NCBI RefSeq assembly: GCF_019295435.1
Contig: NZ_WEKL01000001.1
Span: forward strand, 99,286-146,449
DNA from: Aquimarina litoralis
Lineage (GTDB): Bacteria > Bacteroidota > Bacteroidia > Flavobacteriales > Flavobacteriaceae
Direction: 5' to 3'
DNA length: 47,164 bases
The notes beneath the pieces were generated by a model that worked only from the letters and a program-made list of their open reading frames with translations, had not been told where the DNA came from and did not search any database. The position numbers and the translations under genes are program-made. This document shows positions 25,483-34,766 of the stretch, piece after piece (within the stretch, counting starts at the first letter, position 1; each line of letters opens with the position of its first letter).

Positions 25483-26115
25483 TTAATCCTTAATGTTATA
25501 TGCTTTTTTAACTGATTCGTAATCATTATAATCGATGGATGATCTACCTACGGGAACATTTGGAGGTATGATTACGTATCTGTATCTATTTCCTCGATCA
25601 GGACTTATCTGAAATTCATTAAGATCTCCACTTAGAGCTTGTGCTCTGATAATGATATCTTCAACATTAATACTACCACTCCCAAATCCAGCTGTGAATT
25701 GAGCTCCTCTAAAGTTTAGTACAGGTAACAGATATACGTTTCCATCTCCAAAACCAGTAAAATAAACTAAAATGATATGAGTGTTTTTGATACTAAAGGC
25801 TGAAGGTAATTCTGGAGGGAAATCTATATTCATAAATTTAACTGAAGAAGAACTTCCGGTAAAATTTGAAGGGATCCAATCACTATACATAACCTCTGCG
25901 TTTCCATCTTCTCCATCCTCACCATCTTGCCCATCAGCTCCATCTTGTCCGTCAACTCCGTCTTGTCCGTCAACCCCATCTTGCCCAGCTGGTCCTTGTT
26001 CTCCTTGTGGACCTTCAGCTCCATCCATTCCATCTTCACCATCACATGAAATGCTAGTGGCGATCGTTATAAATGCTATCATAAAATAGCTTAAAAATTT
26101 TAGTGTAGTTTTCAT
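25483..26115 (-). CDS. Collagen-like lipoprotein
   Basis: 210 residues. Lipoprotein signal peptide with SISC and lipidated Cys24, followed at once by 16 uninterrupted Gly-X-Y triplets (26-73), mostly GQD, GVD and GED, so highly acidic, with two Pro-containing triplets (GPQ, GPA). A C-terminal domain of ~135 residues follows, with IILVYFTGFGDGNVYLLPVL and RYRYVIIPPNVP, probably a beta-rich head. A short trimeric stalk holding a globular head outside the outer membrane is inferred from the layout. The triplet-coding DNA is itself repetitive and likely prone to slippage. Preceded on the same strand by another small lipoprotein gene. Confidence 0.82.
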   Translation of the reverse strand: MKTTLKFLSYFMIAFITIATSISCDGEDGMDGAEGPQGEQGPAGQDGVDGQDGVDGQDGADGQDGEDGEDGNAEVMYSDWIPSNFTGSSSSVKFMNIDFPPELPSAFSIKNTHIILVYFTGFGDGNVYLLPVLNFRGAQFTAGFGSGSINVEDIIIRAQALSGDLNEFQISPDRGNRYRYVIIPPNVPVGRSSIDYNDYESVKKAYNIKD

Positions 26116-26205
26116 TTCTTACGATTTAATGTTTGTGTATTAGTGTGATTTTTAAAAAGAGGTAAACATTTAGATAAAAACTATCTAAGTATTCTTAAAC
26201 AAGAA

Positions 26206-26751
26206 CTATAGGAGGATTACTTCTGTGTTTTGATCATCGATATAAATGTTCATTGATTTGGTAATAGTATTAGATGTACCGTCTAATCCTCCAAAATCTC
26301 TAACTAAAAAAGTAAATGATATGCTTACAGAATCACCATTGGTTACTAGTTTCCCTGCTAATATATTTCCGGTTGTCGGGTTCGCTTCGTTTCCGTCCCA
26401 ATAAACTAGACTACTAAGAAATGTAACAGATGTAGTTTCCCAAGGTGCTAGTATTTCTGTAGAGAATTCTATGTAATCATGTGGATATAGCCGGGGAGTT
26501 CTTTCTTCACCGCCACTGTCTGCACCAGAAAAGATAAAATCATATGTGGTGTCTGTACGTAAATTTAACTGTAAGCTTGTAAAATCATCATCCTGAGTAA
26601 AAGTTCTATTAAAACCATCTCCAGAAATATTAAATGAAAAACTAGGAATCGTTGTATCTGTTTCTGGGATGTCAGTTTCACATGATATAAAAAGGATAAC
26701 AACAGATGCTAGAGCTATTTTTCTGATGCTTTTAAAAATTTCTGTTTTCAT
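26206..26751 (-). CDS. Hypothetical lipoprotein
   Basis: 181 residues. Signal peptide 1-23 with lipobox LFISC (Cys24), then a Thr/Asp linker ETDIPETDTTIP. The mature part is Ser/Thr/Asp-rich beta: FSFNISGDGFNRTFTQDDDF, LRTDTTYDFIFSGADSGG and LVTNGDSVSISFTFLVRDFGG, in keeping with a single beta-sandwich domain. No family recognised. Same strand as, and 90 bp upstream of, the collagen-like lipoprotein gene, so the two may share a transcript. Confidence 0.65.
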   Translation of the reverse strand: MKTEIFKSIRKIALASVVILFISCETDIPETDTTIPSFSFNISGDGFNRTFTQDDDFTSLQLNLRTDTTYDFIFSGADSGGEERTPRLYPHDYIEFSTEILAPWETTSVTFLSSLVYWDGNEANPTTGNILAGKLVTNGDSVSISFTFLVRDFGGLDGTSNTITKSMNIYIDDQNTEVILL

Positions 26752-26867
26752 CGTCTAAAGTTTTGTTGTTTAAAACTTAGTATAGATGAAAGCATTTAGG
26801 TAAACATATCCTATAGAAAATCAATTTTTAATGAATTCAGAATATTAAGAGATATGATAGTAAGAAA

Positions 26868-28556
26868 CTAAATTCCTTTAGGAATGGCATCGATAAGCTT
26901 TTTGGTATATGCTTTTTGAGGGTTTTCATAAATAAGATCAGCGTCTCCTTTTTCTTCGATCTTTCCTTTATTCATAACCAGTAGTTGATCTGACATGTAT
27001 TTCACAACCGCAAGGTCATGCGAAATAAAAATGTAAGTAAATCCAAAGTTTTCTTTTAACTCATTCAGTAAATTTAATACCTGTGCCTGTACAGAAATGT
27101 CCAAAGCGCTTACTGATTCATCACAGATAATTAATTTTGGTTGAAGCGCAATAGTTCTAGCAATTCCAATTCTCTGACGTTGTCCTCCACTAAATTCATG
27201 AGGGTATCTGTTAAAATAGGAAGGATCCAACCCTACACGTTCTAAAAGACTAATTACTTTTTCTTTTCGTTCTTTATCATCAGCATATAAATTATGAGCT
27301 TTCATGGGTTCCATAATAGCTTTGCCGATTGGCAACCTTGGATTTAACGAAGCAAATGGATCTTGAAATATCAACTGTATTTCTTTTCGGAGACTTCGTA
27401 TTTGAGAAGATGAGATTTTAGTAATATCCTGACCTCGATATAAAATTTCTCCTTGATTGGCTTTGTCTAATTGTAAAATAGTATTCCCTAAAGTAGATTT
27501 ACCACAACCAGATTCCCCAACAAGTCCTAAAGTTTCTCCTTCGAACAATTGGAAACTAACTTTATCAACTGCCTTGAATTCCTTTTTGCCAAATAATCCA
27601 GCTTTTGTAAAAAAAGATTTTTCTACATTTTTTACTTCAAGTAAGGGAGGTTTGCTATATATTTCTTTATGATGTTCCTTTCGATCTTCTTTACTGATCA
27701 ATTGTATTTCGTCATTTTGGGCATTTAGAAAATCCGATATGGTAGGTAACTTCTTTAATCGCACATCTAATGATGGTCTGGCTGAAATCAGTGCTTTGGT
27801 ATATTCTTTTTGGGGATTGGTAAATATTTCTTGAGTAGAATTGTATTCGACCATTTTTCCCTGATAAACAACTAATACATTGTCCGCTATTTCGGATACT
27901 AAAGAGAGATCATGAGAAATAAAAAGAATGCTCATTTCAAATTCCTTCTGTAACTCTTTTAATAATGCGATAATTTCTTTTTGAACTGTTACATCTAATG
28001 CTGTTGTAGGTTCATCGGCAATCAATAACTTGGGTTTGCAAGCAATAGCCATCGCTATCATAATACGTTGTTTCTGACCTCCGCTTAGTTCATGGGGATA
28101 AGAATTATAGGCTCTGGAAACATCAGGAAGTTTTACCTTTTCGAATAAAGATAATACCTCTTTTTTTGCATCTAATTTGGAAATTTTGGTATGCTGTAGT
28201 AGAATTTCAATTACCTGTTTTCCACATTTCATAGAAGGATTTAAAGAACTCATAGGTTCCTGAAAAATCATTGCGATCTCATTGCCACGAATGGAACGTA
28301 ATTTTTTCTTATCAAGATCAAGTAATGCTTGATTATCGTAAAAAATTTTGCCTGAAACTTCTGCATTTTTTGAAGGAAGTAACCCCATAATTGCCAAAGA
28401 AGTAACTGATTTTCCACTTCCAGATTCACCTACTACCCCTAAAATCTCATTAGAATTTATGTCGAACGAAATGTCAAACAATACTTGTGTTTCTTTTCTT
28501 TGAGAAGAAAAAGAAACATTAAGATTTTTAACAGAGAGTAGAGGAGAAGTATCCAT
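26868..28556 (-). CDS. Peptide ABC transporter, fused double ATP-binding protein (DppD-DppF type)
   Basis: 562-residue cytoplasmic protein containing two complete nucleotide-binding domains that would power import of oligopeptides or dipeptides. Domain 1: Walker A GESGSGKS (43-50), signature LSGGQ (157-161), Walker B LLIADEP (177-183). Domain 2: Walker A GESGCGKS (347-354), signature FSGGQ (455-459), Walker B LIICDES (475-481), where Ser follows Glu as in OppF-like halves. Each domain has the oligopeptide C-terminal extension (YTKALISARPS and YTKKLIDAIPKGI). All ATPase motifs are intact. Fused forms of this kind (YejF/GsiA-like) are standard in Bacteroidota. Permease and binding-protein genes are not in the window. 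Confidence 0.93.
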   Translation of the reverse strand: MDTSPLLSVKNLNVSFSSQRKETQVLFDISFDINSNEILGVVGESGSGKSVTSLAIMGLLPSKNAEVSGKIFYDNQALLDLDKKKLRSIRGNEIAMIFQEPMSSLNPSMKCGKQVIEILLQHTKISKLDAKKEVLSLFEKVKLPDVSRAYNSYPHELSGGQKQRIMIAMAIACKPKLLIADEPTTALDVTVQKEIIALLKELQKEFEMSILFISHDLSLVSEIADNVLVVYQGKMVEYNSTQEIFTNPQKEYTKALISARPSLDVRLKKLPTISDFLNAQNDEIQLISKEDRKEHHKEIYSKPPLLEVKNVEKSFFTKAGLFGKKEFKAVDKVSFQLFEGETLGLVGESGCGKSTLGNTILQLDKANQGEILYRGQDITKISSSQIRSLRKEIQLIFQDPFASLNPRLPIGKAIMEPMKAHNLYADDKERKEKVISLLERVGLDPSYFNRYPHEFSGGQRQRIGIARTIALQPKLIICDESVSALDISVQAQVLNLLNELKENFGFTYIFISHDLAVVKYMSDQLLVMNKGKIEEKGDADLIYENPQKAYTKKLIDAIPKGI

Positions 28557-28672
28557 AGATTCAAATCTAAGTAAATTTAATTAATTCCTAGAAATAAAAC
28601 AGTGATACCTCTTGACTTGGATAAAGTCCATTTTGGTGTGATATTTGCTATCTTTACGTTTCAAAGAATACT

Positions 28673-30145
28673 ATGAAGCTTACCAAACTATCCCTTAGAA
28701 CAAGGATTTTTATTTCTATGACAGTATTAGTTCTGTTGGCTTCAGTTTTGGTTGCTGCCATTACAGTTTATCAATATAAAGAAGAGGCCGAAGAATATCA
28801 CCGAGAACGTTTAGAAAGAAAAGAAGAACGAATTAAAATTGCCATAGATAACGCTTTGCGCAGCACAACATATCCGGTTACAGAAGAAAATGTATTATTA
28901 ATCTTTAGAGAAAAAAATAGAATTCATCAGATTTCTCAAGAGCATACTTTACCAGTAAACATTTATAGTTTATCGGGAAAATTATTGATAAAATCCGAAG
29001 AAACCTTTGTAAATGATACTGTCGATAGAATTTTGAACAACCATATTATCGATACATTAGGAAGTGGATATGAAAAGAGATATTTAGGTGTTTCTGAAAA
29101 GAATGGAGAACATTTTCTATCATCTTACACCTATATAAAAGATGATAAAGCGAAACCACTTGCAATACTTAACTTACCTTATTTAGAAGATGATAACTTT
29201 TTCTCTCGAGAATTATGGGAATCTCTGAAAAGACTTGGGCAAGTATATTTATTGATGCTTTTGATCGCAATAATTTTAGCATACTTCCTTTCAAAGTATA
29301 TAACTCGTTCACTCAAGACCATTTCTGATACGATTGATCAAACTCGTTTGGACAAGAGAAATAAAAGAATTCGTATTGGCGATTCCAGTGATGAGATCTA
29401 TTCACTCGTAAATGCCTATAATAGTATGATTGATGAATTGGAAGAAAGTGCTGCAATGTTAGCAAAAAGTGAACGTGAAGCAGCGTGGCGAGAGATGGCT
29501 AAGCAAGTTGCTCATGAAATTAAAAACCCGCTAACTCCGATGCGTTTAACAGTACAGAGTTTTGAACGAAAATTTAACCCACAGGATCCTAATATAGAAC
29601 AAAAAGTAAAGGAGTATAGTGATACGTTAATACAACAGATTGATACAATGAGTTCTATAGCTTCTGCATTCTCTAATTTTGCGCAAATGCCTGCGCAAAA
29701 AAGTGAGACATTGAATGTTGTGAAAATTGTAGGACTTGCATTGGATATATTTAATGAAGGATATATTGTTTTTCCTTCAGAGAAGGAAGAAGAGATCATA
29801 GCAAAATTTGATAGAACACAATTAATTAGAGTAGTTACGAATCTTGTTAAAAATGCTATCCAAGCAATATCTGAGGATGAAACCCCAAAGATTATAGTGA
29901 ATGTTTTTACAGAAAAAGAGGATGTAGTTATCACTGTAGCTGATAATGGTGTGGGTATTTCTGAAGAAAATAAGAAGAAAATCTTTGAACCAAAATTCAC
30001 CACCAAAACCAGTGGTATGGGACTAGGACTCGGAATGGTGAAAAATATTGTGGAAACCTATAAAGGAAGTATTACCTTTACCTCACAGGAAGGAAAGGGA
30101 ACTGTTTTTAAGGTAAAATTTCCAAAAATGAAGTCTGATCAATAA
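28673..30145 (+). CDS. NtrY-like sensor histidine kinase
   Basis: 490 residues. Membrane segment ~11-33, extracytoplasmic sensor ~35-185, second membrane segment ~188-208, HAMP ~206-258 and a short coiled linker. HisKA has phospho-acceptor His281 in REMAKQVAHEIKNPLTPMRL, which is the NtrY-type H box; HATPase_c has N box Asn394, DNGVG (424-428) and the ATP-lid GMGLGLGM (448-455). There is no receiver domain, and no response regulator gene is adjacent. TATCTTTA at 28649-28656 is a possible -7 element, with no TTG at proper spacing. Followed after 3 bp by a DUF4177 gene and then a crotonase gene. Confidence 0.93.
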   Translation: MKLTKLSLRTRIFISMTVLVLLASVLVAAITVYQYKEEAEEYHRERLERKEERIKIAIDNALRSTTYPVTEENVLLIFREKNRIHQISQEHTLPVNIYSLSGKLLIKSEETFVNDTVDRILNNHIIDTLGSGYEKRYLGVSEKNGEHFLSSYTYIKDDKAKPLAILNLPYLEDDNFFSRELWESLKRLGQVYLLMLLIAIILAYFLSKYITRSLKTISDTIDQTRLDKRNKRIRIGDSSDEIYSLVNAYNSMIDELEESAAMLAKSEREAAWREMAKQVAHEIKNPLTPMRLTVQSFERKFNPQDPNIEQKVKEYSDTLIQQIDTMSSIASAFSNFAQMPAQKSETLNVVKIVGLALDIFNEGYIVFPSEKEEEIIAKFDRTQLIRVVTNLVKNAIQAISEDETPKIIVNVFTEKEDVVITVADNGVGISEENKKKIFEPKFTTKTSGMGLGLGMVKNIVETYKGSITFTSQEGKGTVFKVKFPKMKSDQ

Positions 30146-30148
30146 AAA

Positions 30149-30364
30149 ATGAAATCTGTGAAAGAGTACAAGCTAGAATCTTTGATTTACTATTCTAAAC
30201 TAACATTGGATAAGGAACATATTTTAAAAGCATCTTCAAAAGATATTCAGGAGAAATTAGATGAGTATTCTAAAGACGGCTGGAGATTGGTGTCTACGGA
30301 TGTAGAAGATTTCGGTATAGGAATGTATTTCTATTTATACTTTGAAAGAGATCGCAAATACTAA
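30149..30364 (+). CDS. DUF4177-like small protein
   Basis: 71 residues, cytoplasmic, no signal peptide. The pattern EYKLESLIYY...LDEYSKDGWRLVSTDVED...FYLYFERDRKY matches the DUF4177 shape: a strand, a helix ending in a GWRLVS turn, and a terminal aromatic strand. Function unknown in the family. Its start is 3 bp after the kinase stop and the crotonase starts 18 bp after its own stop, so it is the middle gene of a three-gene operon. Confidence 0.75.
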   Translation: MKSVKEYKLESLIYYSKLTLDKEHILKASSKDIQEKLDEYSKDGWRLVSTDVEDFGIGMYFYLYFERDRKY

Positions 30365-30382
30365 CAAACAATATATATAATA

Positions 30383-31162
30383 ATGTATACTAACATTCTC
30401 ACATCTCATAATGAGGGTATTACAACGATTACAATTAATCGACCATCAAAGCTAAATGCTTTAAATAAGGAAACTATACAGGAATTGCACGAAGCTTTTG
30501 ACACAGCAAATAAAGATGCTAAAACTAAGGTTATTATCGTTACCGGAAGTGGAGAAAAGGCATTTGTAGCAGGAGCGGATATTAGTGAATTTGCAAATTT
30601 TTCTGTAGAGCAAGGAGGCCAATTAGCTGCTAAAGGACAAGAATTACTTTTTGATTTTGTAGCAAATCTTGGAACACCTGTAATTGCAGCGGTTAATGGA
30701 TTCGCTTTAGGTGGTGGACTAGAATTAGCAATGGCTGCTCATTTTAGAATTGCAAGTGATAATGCTAAAATGGGATTACCAGAAGTATCCCTTGGTGTAA
30801 TACCAGGATACGGAGGGACACAACGATTACCGCAATTAGTAGGAAAAGGAAGAGCCATGGAAATGATCATGACTGCAGGAATGATTGATGCGAATCAAGC
30901 TTTGAATTATGGTTTGGTAAATCATGTAGTGTCGCAGGAAGAATTGTTGCCACTTGCCGAAAAACTAGCGAGTAAAATAATGCGAAATTCCTCTGTAGCT
31001 ATAGCATCAGCAATTAATGCAGTAAATGCAGCTTATGAAGATGGTGTAAATGGATTCAAAGCGGAAATTAAGGAGTTTGGTAATTGCTTCGGAACTTTAG
31101 ATTTTAAAGAGGGAACTACCGCCTTCCTTGAAAAAAGAAAAGCTGATTTTCCAGGAAAATAA
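30383..31162 (+). CDS. Enoyl-CoA hydratase/isomerase family (crotonase)
   Basis: 259 residues, usual length. Adds water to trans-2-enoyl-CoA in beta-oxidation or a related short-chain pathway; cytoplasmic. Oxyanion-hole region AFVAGADISEFANF and GFALGGGLELAMAAHFRIAS; catalytic Glu114 and Glu134 are both present at the spacing of classical hydratases; the signature PEVSLGVIPGYGGTQRLPQLVG follows. The two Glu argue for a true hydratase rather than an isomerase or hydrolase of the same fold. Substrate chain length cannot be read. Third gene after the NtrY-like kinase and DUF4177 protein, ending at a terminator. Confidence 0.93.
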   Translation: MYTNILTSHNEGITTITINRPSKLNALNKETIQELHEAFDTANKDAKTKVIIVTGSGEKAFVAGADISEFANFSVEQGGQLAAKGQELLFDFVANLGTPVIAAVNGFALGGGLELAMAAHFRIASDNAKMGLPEVSLGVIPGYGGTQRLPQLVGKGRAMEMIMTAGMIDANQALNYGLVNHVVSQEELLPLAEKLASKIMRNSSVAIASAINAVNAAYEDGVNGFKAEIKEFGNCFGTLDFKEGTTAFLEKRKADFPGK

Positions 31163-31201
31163 ACAATATTTGTCGTGTGGCATTATTAATACGAGATTTA
31201 A

Positions 31202-31229
31202 GCAGAGCCATTTCGGCTCTGTTTGTTTT
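31202..31229 (+). terminator. Terminator after the crotonase gene
   Basis: CAGAGCC/GGCTCTG stem with loop ATTTC followed by TTTGTTTT. Confidence 0.88.
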
Positions 31230-31384
31230 ATAAAAGAATTGTATAAGTTTCTTTTGATAAATACTATCCTTTAAAAGTAAAAATTCATCCACAGGTAGAT
31301 TAAAATAAAGAATTATGTAGTAACATTTCTACTTTATATGACACTTACATATAAATTAATACAGAAACCTTATTTAAAATAATA

Positions 31385-32587
31385 ATGAGAAACCTTATTT
31401 TTTGTTCCATTGCACTATTATTGAATTCTATAATGTATTCACAAATCAAATTCGAGAAAGGGTATATTGTCAATAATACAAATGAAAAGATTACTTGCTG
31501 GATTAAAAACGTTGATTGGGGCAATAATCCATCGGAATTTCAATATAAATTAACTGAGAATTCTAATATTGAACAAGGTGGATTAAATCAAATTAAGGAA
31601 TTTGCTGTAGGTACTACCAAGTTTGTAAGGGCGATTGTAAATATTGATAAATCCAGCACTAATTTGAATAATTTAGATGCCTTTGAAGAACCAGTATTTG
31701 AAGAACAAAAAGTATTTCTTAAGGTATTAGTTGAGGGAGAAGCTACATTATATAGTTATCAGAAATTTGGTTTGTCTAGATATTTTTATAAAACTACCAG
31801 TCTGCCAATAACACAATTGGTCTATAAAGTATATAGAGGAAAAGGCGGTGTAATTAAATATAATATGAGATTTAGATCTCAACTTTGGGAAAGTTTTAAT
31901 TCTGAAAAATATAAAGCCAATTACTTTAGATCAATAGATTATAAAAGAAGAGATTTAGTTCGTTTTTTTGAAAATTATAATTCAAAGGATGGCGTAACGA
32001 ATACTGAAGTTAAAAGCAAGCAAAAAAGAAAGGATATTTTTAATATTAACTTACGAGTAGGTATCAACTCATCTTCGTTTGAAATAGAGGAATTAGCTGC
32101 TCAACAAAGAAACTTTGAATTTGGTCAAAAAATAGGACCAAGAATAGGAATAGAAGCAGAGTTTATTCTTCCATTTAATAAAGAAAAATGGTCTTTACTT
32201 TTGGAACCATCTTATCAATCATACTCATCTTCTAAAACCTTTACATTTTCACCAGGAAATACGCAAACCACCGAGGTTACGTATAATTCTATAGAGTTTC
32301 CTTTGGGAGTAAGGTATTATTCCTTTTTATCTCCTTCATCAAAACTGTTTGCAAATGTATCTTATGTTTTTGCAACAGATCTTAGTTCATCAATAGATTT
32401 TGAATTGAGTGATGATATCGAAATTAATTCTAGTAATAATCTCGCATTTGGGGTTGGGTTTAAGTTTAAAAACACCTATAGTATTGAAGCAAGATATGTC
32501 TTAAAAAGAGATTTATTAAACGAACTAACCTTGTTTGATTCTGATTTTGAGACATTTTCGTTAATTCTAGGGTATAAAATTTTATAA
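31385..32587 (+). CDS. Outer-membrane beta-barrel protein with N-terminal globular domain
   Basis: 400 residues. Signal peptide 1-19 ending MYSQ. An N-terminal domain of ~200 residues (FEKGYIVNNTNEKITCWIKNVDWGNNP; EEPVFEEQKVFLKVLVEGEATLYSY; then a basic segment) is a recurring Flavobacteria architecture without known function. The last ~185 residues look like an eight-stranded barrel: INLRVGINSSSFEIEEL, WSLLLEPSYQSYSSS, EFPLGVRYYSFLS, KLFANVSYVFATDLSS, NLAFGVGFKFKNTYSIEARYVLK, ending in a hydrophobic LILGYKIL strand, in keeping with outer-membrane insertion. Monocistronic, followed by a hairpin terminator. Confidence 0.75.
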   Translation: MRNLIFCSIALLLNSIMYSQIKFEKGYIVNNTNEKITCWIKNVDWGNNPSEFQYKLTENSNIEQGGLNQIKEFAVGTTKFVRAIVNIDKSSTNLNNLDAFEEPVFEEQKVFLKVLVEGEATLYSYQKFGLSRYFYKTTSLPITQLVYKVYRGKGGVIKYNMRFRSQLWESFNSEKYKANYFRSIDYKRRDLVRFFENYNSKDGVTNTEVKSKQKRKDIFNINLRVGINSSSFEIEELAAQQRNFEFGQKIGPRIGIEAEFILPFNKEKWSLLLEPSYQSYSSSKTFTFSPGNTQTTEVTYNSIEFPLGVRYYSFLSPSSKLFANVSYVFATDLSSSIDFELSDDIEINSSNNLAFGVGFKFKNTYSIEARYVLKRDLLNELTLFDSDFETFSLILGYKIL

Positions 32588-32599
32588 TTTGGATGTTAT

Positions 32600-32625
32600 A
32601 AAGTATATGGCGATTTATACTTTTT
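32600..32625 (+). terminator. Terminator after the outer-membrane barrel gene
   Basis: AAAGTATA/TATACTTT stem with an 8-nt loop followed by T residues; AT-rich but placed 13 bp after the stop. It lies between convergent genes and might serve both. Confidence 0.6.
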
Positions 32626-32658
32626 CAGAACTACGAACTATAAATTAGAGTTTTTACA

Positions 32659-33243
32659 TTACTTATAAAAATTCATTTCATCGATATATTCCCATACTTC
32701 TTTAGGAAGTAGAGGTATTATGTTTTTACCTTCAGGAATTGCTTTACGTATAAAAGTAGAGGATATTTCCATTATCGGAGCGTCAACCTTATTGATTCTT
32801 GGATGATCCTTAAATTGATGCTCAATTATACCATTAGATATTCTAGGATATACATATAGGTTATGATTCTCTAAAATGATGTCATAGTTTTTCCATTTGT
32901 GAAAACTTTTAAGATTATCTTCTCCCATAATCAGGTGGAATTCGGCATCAGGATATTTTTCTTGAAGATGTGCTAAGGTATGAACAGTATAGTTAGGTTG
33001 AGGTAGTTTAAATTCAATGTCGCTAGGACGCAGTTTAGGATAAGATTCTGTAGCTCGATATACCATTTCCAGACGATGATTGTTATCCAAAAGAGAGTTT
33101 TTCTTTTTAAATGGATTGTGAGGAGTTACTACCATCCATATTTCGTCTAAATCCGAATATTCGGCCATGTGATTAGCAATTGCTAAATGACCAATATGAA
33201 TTGGGTTAAATGTGCCAAAGTATAAACCTATTTGCTTCTTCAT
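32659..33243 (-). CDS. nadD: Nicotinate-nucleotide adenylyltransferase
   Basis: Joins nicotinate mononucleotide and ATP to deamido-NAD in NAD synthesis; cytoplasmic. 194 residues, usual length. Nucleotidyltransferase motif GLYFGTFNPIHIGHL with His16 and His19, then WMVVTPHNPFKKK, FHLIMGEDNLKSFHKW and the C-terminal ISSTFIRKAI motif. The gene ends the unit yicC - gmk - nadD, 15 bp after gmk, a linkage common in Bacteroidota. Confidence 0.96.
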   Translation of the reverse strand: MKKQIGLYFGTFNPIHIGHLAIANHMAEYSDLDEIWMVVTPHNPFKKKNSLLDNNHRLEMVYRATESYPKLRPSDIEFKLPQPNYTVHTLAHLQEKYPDAEFHLIMGEDNLKSFHKWKNYDIILENHNLYVYPRISNGIIEHQFKDHPRINKVDAPIMEISSTFIRKAIPEGKNIIPLLPKEVWEYIDEMNFYK

Positions 33244-33258
33244 TCGAAAGGAATTTAC

Positions 33259-33831
33259 TTATTCTAAAATAAATTTCTTCACTAATTGTAATACTTCCTC
33301 CTTAGCTTTTTCTAAATCATCATTGGTTACGATAGCGTCAAATTGAGGCGCTGTTGCTAATTCTGTAGAAGCTTTAGCTACTCGCATATTGATTTTATCT
33401 TCAGATTCCGTTTTTCGTTTTTTTAACCGAATCTTCAACTCTTCTATGCTTGGAGGTTTTACAAATATGGCAAGCGTTCTATCTGGATAGATTCTTTTGA
33501 TGTCTAATCCTCCAACAACATCGATATCAAAAATGACATGTTTCCCTTTATCCCAGATTCGTTGAACTTCTGTTTTTAGTGTACCATAAAAATTATCTCG
33601 ATATACTTCTTCCCACTCTAAAAACTCATCAGCCTTAATTTTGTCTTTAAATTCTCGTAATGACAGAAAATAATAATCTTTTCCATGTATTTCGCCTCCA
33701 CGTGGTTCTCTGGAAGCAGCAGATATAGAAAAATCAAGATTTAATTCTTCTTTATGAAGTAAATATTTAACTAATGTAGTTTTACCACTACCAGATGGAG
33801 CAGATAGTACGATAAGTTTTCCTTGTTTCAT
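33259..33831 (-). CDS. gmk: Guanylate kinase
   Basis: Phosphorylates GMP to GDP. 190 residues. P-loop APSGSGKTTL at 11-20; GMP-binding segment with SISAASREPRGGEIHGKDYYFLS and FLEWEEVYRDNFYGTL; then VIFDIDVVGGLDIKRIYPDRTLAIFVKPPS and the lid RLKKRKTESEDKINMRVAKA. All expected motifs are present. Located between yicC and nadD on the minus strand. Confidence 0.97.
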   Translation of the reverse strand: MKQGKLIVLSAPSGSGKTTLVKYLLHKEELNLDFSISAASREPRGGEIHGKDYYFLSLREFKDKIKADEFLEWEEVYRDNFYGTLKTEVQRIWDKGKHVIFDIDVVGGLDIKRIYPDRTLAIFVKPPSIEELKIRLKKRKTESEDKINMRVAKASTELATAPQFDAIVTNDDLEKAKEEVLQLVKKFILE

Positions 33832-33905
33832 TTATATAAGTTTTCCCAATAGGGTAAAGGATTGTTTTTTAATACGCTAACATTTTAGAAATAGCTAATG
33901 TGTTA

Positions 33906-34766
33906 TTATAAGATATTAAGCAATTGTTCTTTGATTTTTTCTAATTCATCTTTCATCTGTACCACCAATTGTTGCATTGGAGCATAATTGGATTTACTAC
34001 CGATAGTATTAATCTCTCTTCCGATTTCTTGCGTAATGAAACCTAGTTTCTTACCATTAGAGTCTTTTGTGTTTAAAGTAGTATTAAAATATTCTAGATG
34101 ATTTGCTAGTCGAACTTTTTCTTCAGTAATATCAAACTTTTCTAAATAATATACCAGCTCTTGCTCAAAACGATTTTCATCGACTTGTTCTTTTAATTCA
34201 GACACAGCTTTATGTAATCGTTCTCTAACAGATTCCATCCGTTCTGGATCAATTTTTATTACTTTTTGCAATAGATCTCCAATATTTTCGATTCTAATAT
34301 TGAAATCTTTTTCTAATGCTTTTCCTTCATCATTTCGATAGCTTTCAATAGCATCTAAAGCATCGTTTAATCCTTTTGTTATAGCAACAAATTCTTTTTC
34401 ATCAATTTCGGCACGTTCAGTTTTTAGGGCATCAGGCATACGAACAGCCATCTTTATGATTTCTAGTCTATCACCTGGATTATGAATGGATTCTAACTGC
34501 TTAACGTAATCCATTAAAATATCTTTATTGATTTTAGTGGAGTTTTCTTCACCAGTTACTTCAACATATAAGCTAAAATCTACTTTTCCTCTTACCAATG
34601 TTTTGGCAATGGTTTTACGCATTTCTAACTCTTTTTCTCGGTACTGAGAAGGAATCCTAGCGTTTAAATCTAGGTTTTTGCTATTCAGAGATTTTACTTC
34701 TATTGTGATTTTCTTTGTTGGAAGTTGAAGGATTGACTTCCCAAAACCTGTCATGGATTTAATCAT
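33906..34766 (-). CDS. yicC: YicC/YloC-family endoribonuclease
   Basis: 286 residues, full length. N-terminal signature MIKSMTGFGKS with VKSLNSKNLDLNARIP; long helical middle; C-terminal DUF1732 with HLEYFNTTLNTKDSNGKKLGFITQEIGREINTIGSKSN. E. coli YicC is reported to be an RNase acting in sRNA turnover, so a role in RNA decay is likely; cytoplasmic. First gene of yicC - gmk - nadD (74-bp gap to gmk). Codons for residues around QLPTKKITIEVKS are partly duplicated in the gap at 36157-36197. Confidence 0.95.
   Translation of the reverse strand: MIKSMTGFGKSILQLPTKKITIEVKSLNSKNLDLNARIPSQYREKELEMRKTIAKTLVRGKVDFSLYVEVTGEENSTKINKDILMDYVKQLESIHNPGDRLEIIKMAVRMPDALKTERAEIDEKEFVAITKGLNDALDAIESYRNDEGKALEKDFNIRIENIGDLLQKVIKIDPERMESVRERLHKAVSELKEQVDENRFEQELVYYLEKFDITEEKVRLANHLEYFNTTLNTKDSNGKKLGFITQEIGREINTIGSKSNYAPMQQLVVQMKDELEKIKEQLLNIL

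Noticed and set aside
25896-26042. Short tandem DNA repeats that could look like a CRISPR array
   Set aside because: The units are 9-18 bp, contiguous and encode collagen Gly-X-Y triplets; there are no spacers and no cas genes.
25781-26089. Ser/Pro-rich open frame opposite the collagen-like gene
   Set aside because: It is the complement of the Gly-X-Y codons and has no independent coding evidence.
29512-30006. 164-codon open frame opposite the NtrY-like kinase
   Set aside because: It is the antisense of the H box and ATPase motifs; low-complexity hydrophobic sequence with no family likeness.
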